DNA of 64,000 bases from Pelagicoccus sp. SDUM812002 (GTDB lineage: Bacteria; Verrucomicrobiota; Verrucomicrobiia; Opitutales; Opitutaceae), in assembly GCF_031127835.1 (NCBI RefSeq), contig NZ_JARXHX010000010.1, positions 1 through 64,000 of the forward strand, given 5' to 3'. The notes under the pieces were generated by a model. The model worked only from the letters and a program-made list of their open reading frames with translations. It ran no database searches and was not told the DNA's origin. The position numbers were made by a program, and so were the translations under genes. Shown piece after piece: positions 47,746 through 57,600 of this stretch (position 1 is the stretch's first letter; each line of letters begins with the position of its first letter).

Positions 47746-48312
47746 ATGGCCGCATCCGACAATCCTGCCTTCACCCCCTTGCCCCAAAATCTTGAGCTCG
47801 TCGTCGAATACGACGCTATTGTGATACGCCGAACCTGGAAATCCGCACTGGCTTACTTCCTTATCGTCTTCGCCCTTTTCTGGAATATATTCATGGTCGT
47901 CTGGACGAGCATCGCCATCAGCAATGGCGTTTGGATAATGGCAGCTTTCGGTTCCATCCATGCAACCGTCGGAATCTTTCTAATTTATTACACGATAGCC
48001 CTTTTCGTGAACAAAACCGACATCCGCATCGACACTTATAACCTCTCCGTCAATCACTACCCGCTTCCCTGGAAGGGCAAGCTGCAAATCCCCGTCGAAA
48101 ACGTCCAGCAGGTCTACTGCAAAGAGAAAATTACCCGAAACAAAAACAACACCAGCATCACCTACGAGGTGCACTGCATCGATCGCAACAACAAGCAGAA
48201 GAAACTTCTCTCCGGCTTAACTGACTCGTCGCAGGCTCAATTCATCGAAGCGGAAGTCGAGAAGATCCTCGGCGTTAAGGACCGCCCCGTATCGGGCGAA
48301 TTCAAGAAGTAG
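47746..48312 (+). CDS. Membrane protein with PH-like domain, unknown function
   Basis: A 188-residue protein not recognised by name. Two membrane helices lie near residues 35-55 (ALAYFLIVFALFWNIFMVVW) and 65-85 (MAAFGSIHATVGIFLIYYTI). They are followed by a beta-rich cytoplasmic part (KTDIRIDTYNLSVNHYPLPW, IPVENVQQVYCKEK) that resembles the bacterial PH-like domains of two-helix membrane proteins. The N-terminus has no cleavable signal. It is seven bases upstream of another unknown gene on the same strand and is probably co-transcribed with it. Confidence 0.7.
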   Translation: MAASDNPAFTPLPQNLELVVEYDAIVIRRTWKSALAYFLIVFALFWNIFMVVWTSIAISNGVWIMAAFGSIHATVGIFLIYYTIALFVNKTDIRIDTYNLSVNHYPLPWKGKLQIPVENVQQVYCKEKITRNKNNTSITYEVHCIDRNNKQKKLLSGLTDSSQAQFIEAEVEKILGVKDRPVSGEFKK

Positions 48313-48319
48313 CTACGGT

Positions 48320-48769
48320 ATGAAAGCCCCTAATACATTCTCCAGCAAAGCCTGGCTTCTAGAGGGCCCAATCCACAGCATCCCCGGAATCCTTCACTTG
48401 GAGGACCGTACGCTCAGCTACCTCATTCTCGAGTCTGGCACCTTCTCCGAATCAAAGCTCAAGTCCCTACTCGAGAGCCATGGAGCGGGCACCTCCGAAG
48501 GCGACTCCAAATACCCGATACAGCTCTTTTCGATCTCTCTCGATGAAGTAAACACTTTCCACATCCCTTGGTACTACTTCGGAGCCGGCGGCAAGCTATC
48601 CTTTGCAAAACACGAATTGAGATTCTCCTTCGTTAAACCCCAAAACACCGTAGAACCGACCTACTACTCGGAGAGCTTCTTGGAATGGCGAGGCGGCAAA
48701 GGACAGGACGAGGTTAACATCCTCGAAGGAAAGTCCTCAGGCAAAACCTGGAAGGCGTTGCTCAGCTAA
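48320..48769 (+). CDS. Hypothetical protein, co-transcribed with membrane protein
   Basis: A 149-residue soluble protein that I do not recognise. Its beta-rich pattern (GILHLEDRTLSYLILESGTF, FSISLDEVNTFHIPWYYFGA, GKLSFAKHELRFSFVKP) again recalls a PH-like or lipocalin-like barrel. It begins seven bases after the preceding gene, so the pair may act together at the inner membrane. Its last 33 bases overlap the converging secreted-protein gene. Confidence 0.62.
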   Translation: MKAPNTFSSKAWLLEGPIHSIPGILHLEDRTLSYLILESGTFSESKLKSLLESHGAGTSEGDSKYPIQLFSISLDEVNTFHIPWYYFGAGGKLSFAKHELRFSFVKPQNTVEPTYYSESFLEWRGGKGQDEVNILEGKSSGKTWKALLS

Positions 48770-49213
48770 GCTACTCGGTTTCCGCAACAACCTCTGGTAC
48801 AACCAAGCCCGTTCCCATTCCGCCTTCCCCATCGGACCGACAGGAACCAATATAAACGTGTTTTCATCCTTATTTTTGGATACGTAATTGCCCCCATTGT
48901 CGCCCCACCAAGGAAAATTTCCGCCGAACGCTCGTACTTCGAACTGCATCACATGCAATTGACCACGCAGTGTAATCTCACGTTCGATCCGAGGCCCTCC
49001 AAGGTGCCGAACGACGGCTACGTTCGCCTCCCCGCCCGCTATCGTTTCACCCCCCTCAACCGGAGCCGGCCCCACCATCCATTTTCCGGCAAACCACGCT
49101 GCTTCTTCATTCGAGGCAGTGTCTGCTTCTAGACTTGGACCGAATAAGACCAATGCCGTGAGAACAATCCAGGCTGCTCGCCAGCTACCACGCCTCGCAA
49201 TCTTTTTTAACAT
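48737..49213 (-). CDS. Secreted hypothetical protein
   Basis: A 158-residue protein with an N-terminal signal peptide preceded by a positively charged start (MLKKIARRGSWRAAWIVLTA, then LVLFGPSLEA). The mature part has no family match I can name. Notable features are a Trp/Gly-rich stretch (FGGNFPWWGDNGGNYVSKNK) and two Trp-Met/Trp-Glu segments (AWFAGKWMVGPAPVEGGETI). Its end overlaps the preceding gene tail to tail by 33 bases. Low-level support comes from the clear signal sequence and consistent codon use. Confidence 0.6.
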   Translation of the reverse strand: MLKKIARRGSWRAAWIVLTALVLFGPSLEADTASNEEAAWFAGKWMVGPAPVEGGETIAGGEANVAVVRHLGGPRIEREITLRGQLHVMQFEVRAFGGNFPWWGDNGGNYVSKNKDENTFILVPVGPMGKAEWERAWLYQRLLRKPSSLAEQRLPGFA

Positions 49214-49343
49214 AGCCGATAAAAGGGAGTTATATTTCCTATAATCAATCTCAGAAACGCCCTACAGCCACCAGGCTCCCCTCCGATCTATCTTTCAACG
49301 CCTAGAAACAAACACCTCACTCCTCCCTCATCGATCGCCTCCC

Positions 49344-50822
49344 ATGAGCATCCAATTCCGATACTTTCTGACCCAATTCTGCCTTCTCCTCGTAATCGCC
49401 CTGCCAGCTATCCTCGCCGCTCAAGACTACGGCACAGGCCTCGTCTTCGACGAACAGGCATATCGCGCCGTCCCCTACAAGGCACCCGTGACCGCCGAGA
49501 CCTACGCCAATCTGCCTTCCGCTGCTAACCTCGAAAAATACACCCCCACTCCCGGCGATCAGGGGCCCTATTCTACCTGCACCGCCTTCGCGGTTGGATA
49601 CCACCTCCGCACGATCCTTTACGGAATCGAAAAACAAATCACCTACCGATCCAAGTTAGACCAACACATCTTCTCCCCCACCTTCGTTTACGAACGGATA
49701 AAAAGCGAAGACGACAACGACTGCATGCAAGGCTCCAGCCCCGTCGCCGCCCTCGAGCTCCTCCGCACCATAGGCATCCCGCCCCTCAGCACCGTCCCCT
49801 ACCAGTGCGGCAGCTCCATCGAATCCGAGGCCCTGCTCGAAGCCACAGAATATCCAATCATCGACTACCAAATCCTCTACGGCACCGACCTCGCCAACGA
49901 AGACCCCATCAAAGTCCTTTCCGTCAAAAAGTCCCTCTCCGAAGGCAGCCCCGTAGTCATCGGCTTCAAAGTCCACCAAAGCTTCTACCAGTCCGGTCCG
50001 CTCTGGCGTGAACTCGAATCAGACGCTGGCCCCACCGGCCAGCACGGGCTCCACGCCATGGTCGTAGTCGGCTACGACGACAACAAGTACGGCGGCGCAA
50101 TGCGAGTCATGAACAGCTGGAGCCCCAAATGGGCCGACAAAGGATTCGTCTGGATTCCCTACGCCGACTTCGGCCGCAACTGCATCATGGCCCTACAAGC
50201 CTACGGCAAACGACCCGCCCGCCCCACTCCAGTCCCCGGGCCCGACGGCGTCACCCCCGAGCTCGCCCCCCTCCTCAAAGGCAAAGTCATTTTCCAAGAA
50301 CGCGACGGCACCCCCATGCCCGCCGTCAAAGTCGCCCCGCCCGCCGACCCCAACACCCAAATCCGCTACGTCGGCTACCGCCTCGCCCGCTCCTATCCGT
50401 CCGGCACCCGCTTCCGCTTCTACATCACCACCAACACCGACAGCTATCTCTACGCCTTCGCGACCGATCTCACCGGCAAGATCACCACCATCCTCCCCTT
50501 CGCCGACAACATGTCGCCCCACATCGGACCCGACAGCACCATCGCCTTCCCCTCCGAGCGCAAGGTCGTCCGCATGGACAACCACCCCGGCACCGACTAC
50601 TTGCTACTGCTCTACTCGGAGGAGCCTCTCGACATCGACGCCCTCAAAGAAGCAATGGCCGCCAATCCCGGCACCCTTTCCCTAAAGGTCGCCCAATCCC
50701 TCGGTAGCAAAATCGTCCCCGACAGATACATCCAATACGACCCCGCCCGTATCGGCTTCACAGTTACGGAAAAAACCAAAGGCACCGTCGTCCCACTCAT
50801 GATCGAAATCCCCCACCACTAA
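49344..50822 (+). CDS. Secreted papain-like (C1) peptidase with DUF4384-like domain
   Basis: A 492-residue exported cysteine peptidase, first of the protease array. A signal peptide (FLTQFCLLLVIALPAILAA) precedes the mature chain. The C1 fold is shown by Gln73 and nucleophile Cys79 in PGDQGPYSTCTAFAVGY, His237 in TGQHGLHAMVVVGYDD, and Asn257 in AMRVMNSWSPKWADKGFVW, a complete papain triad plus oxyanion Gln. After a Pro-rich linker (about 290-300) the C-terminal 170 residues match the DUF4384 pattern (GTRFRFYITTNTDSYLYAFA, then DLTGKITTILPF), a module I recall near bacterial caspases. A REP element and then the first propeller-caspase gene follow in the same direction. It could process its caspase neighbours; that is inference. 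Confidence 0.9.
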   Translation: MSIQFRYFLTQFCLLLVIALPAILAAQDYGTGLVFDEQAYRAVPYKAPVTAETYANLPSAANLEKYTPTPGDQGPYSTCTAFAVGYHLRTILYGIEKQITYRSKLDQHIFSPTFVYERIKSEDDNDCMQGSSPVAALELLRTIGIPPLSTVPYQCGSSIESEALLEATEYPIIDYQILYGTDLANEDPIKVLSVKKSLSEGSPVVIGFKVHQSFYQSGPLWRELESDAGPTGQHGLHAMVVVGYDDNKYGGAMRVMNSWSPKWADKGFVWIPYADFGRNCIMALQAYGKRPARPTPVPGPDGVTPELAPLLKGKVIFQERDGTPMPAVKVAPPADPNTQIRYVGYRLARSYPSGTRFRFYITTNTDSYLYAFATDLTGKITTILPFADNMSPHIGPDSTIAFPSERKVVRMDNHPGTDYLLLLYSEEPLDIDALKEAMAANPGTLSLKVAQSLGSKIVPDRYIQYDPARIGFTVTEKTKGTVVPLMIEIPHH

Positions 50823-50828
50823 CCATCA

Positions 50829-50863
50829 GTACGGGCGGTGCTTGCGCCGTCCCGCAAAGCCCA
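50829..50863 (+). repeat. REP-like palindromic element, copy 1
   Basis: A 35-base element whose core GGCGGTGCTTGCGCCGTCCC can fold into an imperfect hairpin, ending in GCAAAGCCCA. It starts six bases after the papain-like peptidase stop codon. Other copies lie at 54393, 57958, 58010, 61400, 62023 (inverted) and 62087. Confidence 0.88.
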
Positions 50864-50947
50864 ATTCCTTCCGTCCTGTCAACAGATCCTTCGTACGTCG
50901 AAGGGCACAACCCAATCGCCCTCCTTCCCACCCCGTTCCACACAACC

Positions 50948-53900
50948 ATGCGCCTCAACAAAACCGTCGTCCTCCTAGCAACCACACTCGCGGCGGTCAT
51001 CCCGAGTTCAAACCTCCACGCCGCCGACCTCCGTCCCATGGTCTCGGTCATCGACACCAGCGAGCTCGCCGTCTTCCCCGCCCCTGACGACCTCCACTTC
51101 CTCACCCTCAACGCCACTGGAGCCAACTGGTGGCAAAGCAAAGCCGGAAAAATCCTCAGCCCCGTCACCCTTGCCAACGGCTCCGCCCTCAACGCTCGCA
51201 GCAACAGCATCCTCTCCCCCGACGGCACAACCGTATTCACCGCCACCGATTCCCAACTCGTCCGCATCCAAATCGACCAAGCCTCTCCCAACGTATCAAG
51301 CATCCCCCTACCGAGCATCGACCGCCTCATTCTCGACCCCGCCTCCGACCAGCTCATCGCCGTCGATCACGACCTCGCCGCGTCCCAAAACCACCTCTAT
51401 CGCGTCGACCCCATCTCCCTCTCCTTCACGCCCCTTCCAGACCTCCCCATCACCCGCGGAGGCTCCGACGAAAATCCGGACGAGTACGCCATCGAATACG
51501 GTCCGCTCCTAGACATTCTCCCTGCCCCCGACGGCGCCCAATTCTTCGATCGCGCCGCGCAAGGCGTCGGCCTCTCCCAAGGCAAGCTCACCGCCTCCAC
51601 CACAGCTAACGAACTCGCCTTCCAACACCGCGATCTCGACGGCCTGCTCACTCGCTACATCTCAGACTTCGACTCCCGCTACGCAGCTCCCGGCGGCGTC
51701 CTTCTCCATCTCTTTCAGCCCTACCACGGCTACTACGACCTCGGCTACATCGCCTTCGTCGAACCGCAGACCCTCCAAAGCGAAAAGATCCTCTACCTCC
51801 ACAACACCGCCGAAACCTACGCCAACTCCGAAACCTTCGTCGGTCCCCTCCAACTCGCCGCCGGACGCAATTTCCACGCCCCCACCAACCAAGCCCTCCT
51901 CATCGAAGGTACCCGCGTCTTCATACTCGACCTGAGCGAAAAAGAGATCTCCTTCCAAACCGACCTCCGCCAATTCGGCATGAACAAATCCGGAGCCTCC
52001 GCCGCTTTCTCCGCCGACGGAAAATCGCTATTCCTCTCAGACGCCACCCATTTCGCCCGCTGCGACATCGCAAGCAATACCCTCACCGCCAATTACCAGC
52101 CCGATCCCACCCTGCGTATCCAAAAGATCGCGCTAAACGCCAACCAATCCAATTACCTCGCCCTCGACTCCGAAAACCGCCTCCTAAGCCTTTCCCTCGA
52201 TCGCAACGGAGCCCGCACCCAGGTCCTCGCCGAGGATATCCAAAACTTCCAAATCCAAGGCAACACCGCCAGCCTCGCCACCCTCCTTCGCCCAAATCCC
52301 TACGCCACTCCCACCTACCAACTCTGGCTTGCCGATACCTATCCCAACTCCAAGCCCATCAACGTCCCCGCCAGTCTCCCCGACTACAAATCCCCCCTTG
52401 GCAACACCGCTATCTTCTCCCCAGCGGGCTCCTACGCCTTCATCCCGGAAGAAGACGACCGCATCATCGACGCCTTCACCGGCGAAACCATCTACACCCT
52501 CCCCAGCGACACTTCACGCAATCACTCCGCCTCGAGCGACACCAGCCACCTCGCCGCCATCGATCAAAACGAAGCCGTAGCCGTCGTATCCATAGAGCAA
52601 GGACTCTCCGCCTTCGACTTTCACTCCGCGCAAAAAACTTGGACCCACTCCGTTCCCGCCAACCGCCACGTATTCCCCCTCTTCTTCAACGACGACAACC
52701 AGCTCCTCGCCCTCCAAACCAACCCCTTCGAGCTCATCCAACTCGACGCCGAAACCGGAGAACCCCAGCCATACGGCAAGCCCCTTCCCATTCCATCCGA
52801 CTCTCCAGACCCCATCCACCTGCAAGTCTCCCACGACAATAAACGCCTCATCCTCGCAGTCGCCGAAAACGAAACCCATATCATCGATCTGGATACAGTA
52901 TCCATCCAAGCCACTCTACCGCTGGCGGCTGCCAACACCGCCTTCGCGTTTTCGCCCAAATCCGACTTCCTCCTCGCCGCCACCGCCTCCGGCCCCATCG
53001 AATTCTACAGCCTCGACCAAGCCCGCTCAGTTGCCCAGCTCACCCTCTTCCCCAAAACAAACGACTGGACATTCGTCGCCTCCGACCACCGTTTCGAAAC
53101 CTCGCCCGACGCTGCCGATACGCTCTACACCGTCGTCGATCACAAAATCGTTCCCGGCGGCCAACTCCTCGCTCAGCTCCACGAGCCTAGCATCCTAGCC
53201 AGCATCCTCGGCGGCGACCTTCCCTCCAAAGCCGCAACCCAGATCGAAGGCCTCGCCTCCCTTCCCCAAGTCACCCTCGCCCTAGCCGACGGCACTCGAG
53301 GCCTCACCGTCGAGGACGACCTCGAGCTCGACACCGAAAACGCCACCGCCACCCTCACCCTCCGCGCCAGCGGAGCCAACCTCCTTTCCGCCGAACCCCG
53401 CCTCTACCACAACGGCAAGCTACTCGGCAGCAGCACCCGCGGACTCACCGTCGAAGATGACGACGAAGACTCGGAAACCTACCTCTCCAAAAACTACACC
53501 GTCCCGCTCCTCCCAGGAAAAAACCGCTTCCGCGCCGTCGTCGTAACCGCTAGCGGCATCGAATCCTTCCCCGCCAGCCTCACCCTCAACGCCCAAGGCC
53601 AAGCCCATTCCAACACCACAAGCGGCATCGCACTCCACACCCTCATCGTCGGAGCCAACCAGTACCAAAATCCCAAATACAACCTCAACTACGCTGCAGC
53701 CGACGCCGAAGCCTTTTCCAAAGCCCTGCAGGCAAAAGCCGCCAACATCTTCACCCGCATCGACACCCATCTCCTACTCGACTCCGACGCCACCCGCTCC
53801 AACATCCTCGCCACTTTCAAAGAAATCGCCGCTACCGCCGCCCCGCGCGACGTATTCATATTCTACTACGCGGGCCACGGCGTCGTAGACGAAACCGAAA

Positions 53901-54391
53901 ACAAGCAATTCTACCTCGCTCCCGCTAACGTCACCCAGCTCTACGGAGATCCCGTTCACCTCGTCCAAAACGGTATCAGCGCCCAGCAGCTCCGCCAACT
54001 CTCCGCCGACATCGCCGCCCAAAAGCAGCTCTTCCTCATCGACGCCTGCCAATCCGCCGAAGCCCTCGTCACCATCGCCCAACGCGGCGCCGCCGAAGAA
54101 AAAGCCATCGCCCAGCTCGCCCGCAGCACCGGCACCCATTGGCTCACCGCCAGCGGCAGCCAGCAATTCGCCACCGAAGCCGCAGAGCTCGGCCACGGAC
54201 TCTTCACCTACGCCCTCCTCCAAGCCCTAGAAGGCGCAGCCGACGCCGGCGACAAGCGAATCACCATCAACGAACTCAAAGCCTACCTAGAAAGCCAAGT
54301 CCCCCAACTCTCCCAGCAATATCGCGGCAGCGCCCAATACCCCAGCAGCTACGGCACCGGCCAAGACTTTCCCATCGCCATCATCCCCTAA
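50948..54391 (+). CDS. Secreted propeller-caspase protein 1
   Basis: A 1147-residue exported protein. A signal peptide (TVVLLATTLAAVIPSSNLHA) is followed by about 730 residues of WD40/YVTN-like repeats, for example SIPLPSIDRLILDPASDQLI and SADGKSLFLSDATHFARCDI. An Ig-like module (about 775-890) carries the motif TRGLTVEDD twice. The C-terminal 250 residues are a caspase (C14, orthocaspase-like) domain: LIVGANQYQNPKYNLNYAAA, catalytic His977 in FYYAGHGVVDE, catalytic Cys1034 in FLIDACQSAEA, and the tail SYGTGQDFPIAIIP. Such enzymes usually cleave after Arg or Lys, and export points to work in the periplasm or outside. REP elements border the gene on both sides. Coding-strand use is strongly biased to C-ending codons. 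Confidence 0.93.
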   Translation: MRLNKTVVLLATTLAAVIPSSNLHAADLRPMVSVIDTSELAVFPAPDDLHFLTLNATGANWWQSKAGKILSPVTLANGSALNARSNSILSPDGTTVFTATDSQLVRIQIDQASPNVSSIPLPSIDRLILDPASDQLIAVDHDLAASQNHLYRVDPISLSFTPLPDLPITRGGSDENPDEYAIEYGPLLDILPAPDGAQFFDRAAQGVGLSQGKLTASTTANELAFQHRDLDGLLTRYISDFDSRYAAPGGVLLHLFQPYHGYYDLGYIAFVEPQTLQSEKILYLHNTAETYANSETFVGPLQLAAGRNFHAPTNQALLIEGTRVFILDLSEKEISFQTDLRQFGMNKSGASAAFSADGKSLFLSDATHFARCDIASNTLTANYQPDPTLRIQKIALNANQSNYLALDSENRLLSLSLDRNGARTQVLAEDIQNFQIQGNTASLATLLRPNPYATPTYQLWLADTYPNSKPINVPASLPDYKSPLGNTAIFSPAGSYAFIPEEDDRIIDAFTGETIYTLPSDTSRNHSASSDTSHLAAIDQNEAVAVVSIEQGLSAFDFHSAQKTWTHSVPANRHVFPLFFNDDNQLLALQTNPFELIQLDAETGEPQPYGKPLPIPSDSPDPIHLQVSHDNKRLILAVAENETHIIDLDTVSIQATLPLAAANTAFAFSPKSDFLLAATASGPIEFYSLDQARSVAQLTLFPKTNDWTFVASDHRFETSPDAADTLYTVVDHKIVPGGQLLAQLHEPSILASILGGDLPSKAATQIEGLASLPQVTLALADGTRGLTVEDDLELDTENATATLTLRASGANLLSAEPRLYHNGKLLGSSTRGLTVEDDDEDSETYLSKNYTVPLLPGKNRFRAVVVTASGIESFPASLTLNAQGQAHSNTTSGIALHTLIVGANQYQNPKYNLNYAAADAEAFSKALQAKAANIFTRIDTHLLLDSDATRSNILATFKEIAATAAPRDVFIFYYAGHGVVDETENKQFYLAPANVTQLYGDPVHLVQNGISAQQLRQLSADIAAQKQLFLIDACQSAEALVTIAQRGAAEEKAIAQLARSTGTHWLTASGSQQFATEAAELGHGLFTYALLQALEGAADAGDKRITINELKAYLESQVPQLSQQYRGSAQYPSSYGTGQDFPIAIIP

Positions 54392-54392
54392 C

Positions 54393-54427
54393 GCACGGGC
54401 GGCGCTTGCGCCGTCCCGCAAAGCCCA
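54393..54427 (+). repeat. REP-like palindromic element, copy 2
   Basis: GCACGGGCGGCGCTTGCGCC followed by GTCCCGCAAAGCCCA, starting two bases after the stop codon of propeller-caspase gene 1. This version contains the perfect inner palindrome GGCGC-TT-GCGCC. Confidence 0.88.
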
Positions 54428-54518
54428 ACATCAAAAAAACAAATCCTAACATCACCAGCACTCATCAGAGTGCCCTCCACACAAGCGAGCATTGCGAGCA
54501 GCAGAAATCTCTCAAAAA

Positions 54519-54601
54519 ATCCGCGTCCATTAGCGGTAAAACGCAAAGTCTAAAATCACATTTCCCGGACACCTTCGTGCCTCTTAGTGATCTTCGTGGG
54601 C
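54519..54601 (+). repeat. Phrase-like G/T-rich intergenic segment
   Basis: The leader of propeller-caspase gene 2 contains CCGCGTCCATTAGCGGTAAA and later CCTTCGTGCCTCTTAGTGAT then CTTCGTGGGC. These near-tandem GCGTC and CTTCGTG words resemble dispersed intergenic repeats that I recall from other genomes. Only one copy is in this window, so the repeat status is unproven. Confidence 0.35.
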
Positions 54602-54615
54602 AAAAAAACAACACC

Positions 54616-57600
54616 ATGCGACCAATCACACAAGCCATCCTCTTCACCTTCCTCCTCAGCCTACTCCCCTTCGCTCACGCCCAACTCACCCCCGAGCTCA
54701 TCCTCTCCACCGGCCTGCCGCACAACACCCCTCACATCGCCCTCTCCCCCGATGGTGAAACCACCCTCACCACCCAGTTCGACGGCACCGCCATCTTCTA
54801 CGAAACAGCCACCGGTCGCACTCTCAATTCGGTCGATCTCGAGCACGACCGCTACACATCGCCCTACATCCCCATCTTCGCCAGCAAAGACACCGTCTAC
54901 TTCCTCTCCGAAAAACGGGTACGCACCTTCGACCTTCCCTCCTACTCCTTCAGCCGCGACCTAAACGTTCCGGAACCTACCGCCTACGCACGCGACGCAT
55001 CCTCCGGCCAACTCTACATAGCCGGCCAACGCGGCCAACGCGCCACCATCTGGACCGTCGATCCCTCTAACGGACGCATCCGCCCCTTCCACACCTGCGC
55101 CCAAGAAGCGCTCGACCCCATCACCCGCATCTCCCTCGCCCCCCGCGAAAATCTCGCCCTCATCACCTTCAAATCCGGCACCGCCGAACTCCTCAAAACC
55201 GGCCGCACTTGGGTCGTCGCCAAAACGTATCCAGCATCCAAAGACCAACGCTTCCTCCTTCCCGACGGCCACATCCTCACCGCCTCGGAAGGCTACATCG
55301 ACTCCATCACCCTTACCAACCCAGCCGACGCCTCCCCGCCCGTCGAGATCGCCCTTCCGAAAAAGGCACCCGTCGTAAATATTCTCACACCCATTTCCCC
55401 CAACAAGCCAACCCTTGTATCCACTCGCGAAGACCTCTTCCAGCTCGACCCCTCCACGCGTCAACTCGTCGCCATCCGCTCCTTCAAAAACGAATCCTTC
55501 GGATCGCAAACCATTCGAAGGATCACGGCCTCCGCCGATCACGACTACATCTTTGTCCACGCCGCCCTCAATTTCGACTACGCCCTCAGCTTCGTCCTCA
55601 CCCCTGCCACGAAGCAATTCAACCGCTGGCAAACAAACGCCTTCCGCCCCGAACACATCCACGCGAGCAGCACGTCACGCACTCTCCTCGTCAACGACAG
55701 CGACGGCCTCGTCAAGCGAATCGACTTCACCCCAGCCGGCCTCTCCATAGCCTCGCAAAAAGGCCAACCGCTCAGCCAAATCAGCCTCGCGACACAATCC
55801 AATCAAATCGCCATCGGAGGGATCTCCTCAAGCTACCAAGAACCAAACTACCAATCAGCTACCCTCTACCCTCCCGCCTTCTCAAAACCAACCACCACTC
55901 TCAAACACCGTGGAACCGACACCGACAACAACCGCCGATCCTCCACCAGCCCCATACTCAGCCCCAGCGGAAACCACCTCGTCATCGTCGACCCAGCCGG
56001 CTTTCACGTGCGAACCTCGAACGGAACTTTCCTTTGGAAATTTCCTCACAAACCAAATCTGAGGCCGTCAGATTTCGCATTCGACAGCGATGAATCACGC
56101 CTCTTCTTCCACAAAAGCCAAAACAACAACAGCAAAAGTACAGTCGTCGCCATCGAGCTTCGAACCGGGAAGCAGCTCTGGGAAATCCCCGCCCACGCCA
56201 CCTACCTTCGCTACGACCCCGCCGACAACGCCCTTCGCTTCGCCACCACAAAAAGCTACCGCAGCAACACCTCCAACGGTACAAAAAACTACATCCGGCA
56301 TTTCGTGAATACCGTCGACGCCGACACCGGAGCCGCCAAACGCGAGCCCACTCGCATCGACGTATTCGCCGACTACCCCGATATCGTAGCCGCCACCCCC
56401 GACGGTCGACGCTGGGTTTTCCAAGACAACAAAACCCTGCGCATCGTTTCCGCTCCCTACTTCAAAAACCCCTCAAATATCACCATCAAAAAGCGCGTAT
56501 CCAGCGGGGCCTTCCTCGCGGGCAACAATCACCTCGCAGCCCTTTCCGATAACAGGATCGCTTTTTTCGATACCGACGCCCCAACCTACCTCGGAGAGCT
56601 CAGCCTCCTCCAGTCCGACGCTCAATGGGCCTTCGTCAACCGCGACGGACTCTTCGACGCGACGCCCGCAGCCCAGTCCGCCCTCAACTTCGCCTTTGGG
56701 CTCACCCCCGCACCGCTCGCCTCCTTCTACGAACCTTACTTCCGCCCCCGCCTCCTCAACGCCCTCTTCGAAGGACAAGCCGTCACCCCTCCCACTATCG
56801 ACATAGCCACTCTCGCCCAGCCTCCCGCCACCAAAATAACCCTCCTGGACAAAGCGGCCAATAGTATCCTCGACTCCACTACGACCGAGCAAAACGAAAT
56901 CCTCCTCAACGTAGCCATCGCTTCCCCCGCCACTCCCCTTCGCGAAGTCCGCGTTTTCCACAACGGCAAACGCCTCAACCTCGCCACCCGCGGCCTCTTC
57001 GTCGAAGACGACGAACCCGAAACCACCGACTCTCCCGCCCCTAGCTACAACCAAAACCGCCAGTTCCCCATCCAACTGCTCCCCGGCGACAACACCCTCA
57101 CCGTCGTCGCCCTCAACGCTCAAAACATCGAGTCTCCCCCCGCCGAGCTCAGCATCCATCTCAAGGCAGATCCCAACAAAACCCAACCCGCCCTCCACCT
57201 CGTCGCCATCGGCATCGACCAGTATCAAAACGAGAAATACAATCTCAACTACGCCGTCGCCGACGCCACCGCCTTCGCATCAACGCTCCAGCAAAACTCC
57301 ACCCCGCTCTTCAGCACGGTCAACTACCACCCCGTCAAAAACGACCAAGCCATCAAAGCCAACCTCGTAACAACCCTCGAAGAAATCCAAAAGACCGCCA
57401 CCCCCGACGACGTATTCATATTCTACTACGCCGGGCACGGAGTCGTCGCCAAGCAAGGCCAAGGCGACTTCTACCTCGTCCCCCACGACGTCACCCAACT
57501 CTACGGCGCCGACGACCAGCTCCAAAGCCGAGCCGTGTCCAGCATCCAGCTCCAAGAGCTATCCAGTCAAATCTCCGCCCAAAAGCAGCTCTTCATCCTA

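Noticed and set aside
54139-54615. A 159-codon upstream extension of propeller-caspase protein 2
   Set aside because: It overlaps the end of gene 1 in another frame, reads as Arg/Pro/His-rich noise, and would hide a perfect signal peptide starting at 54616.
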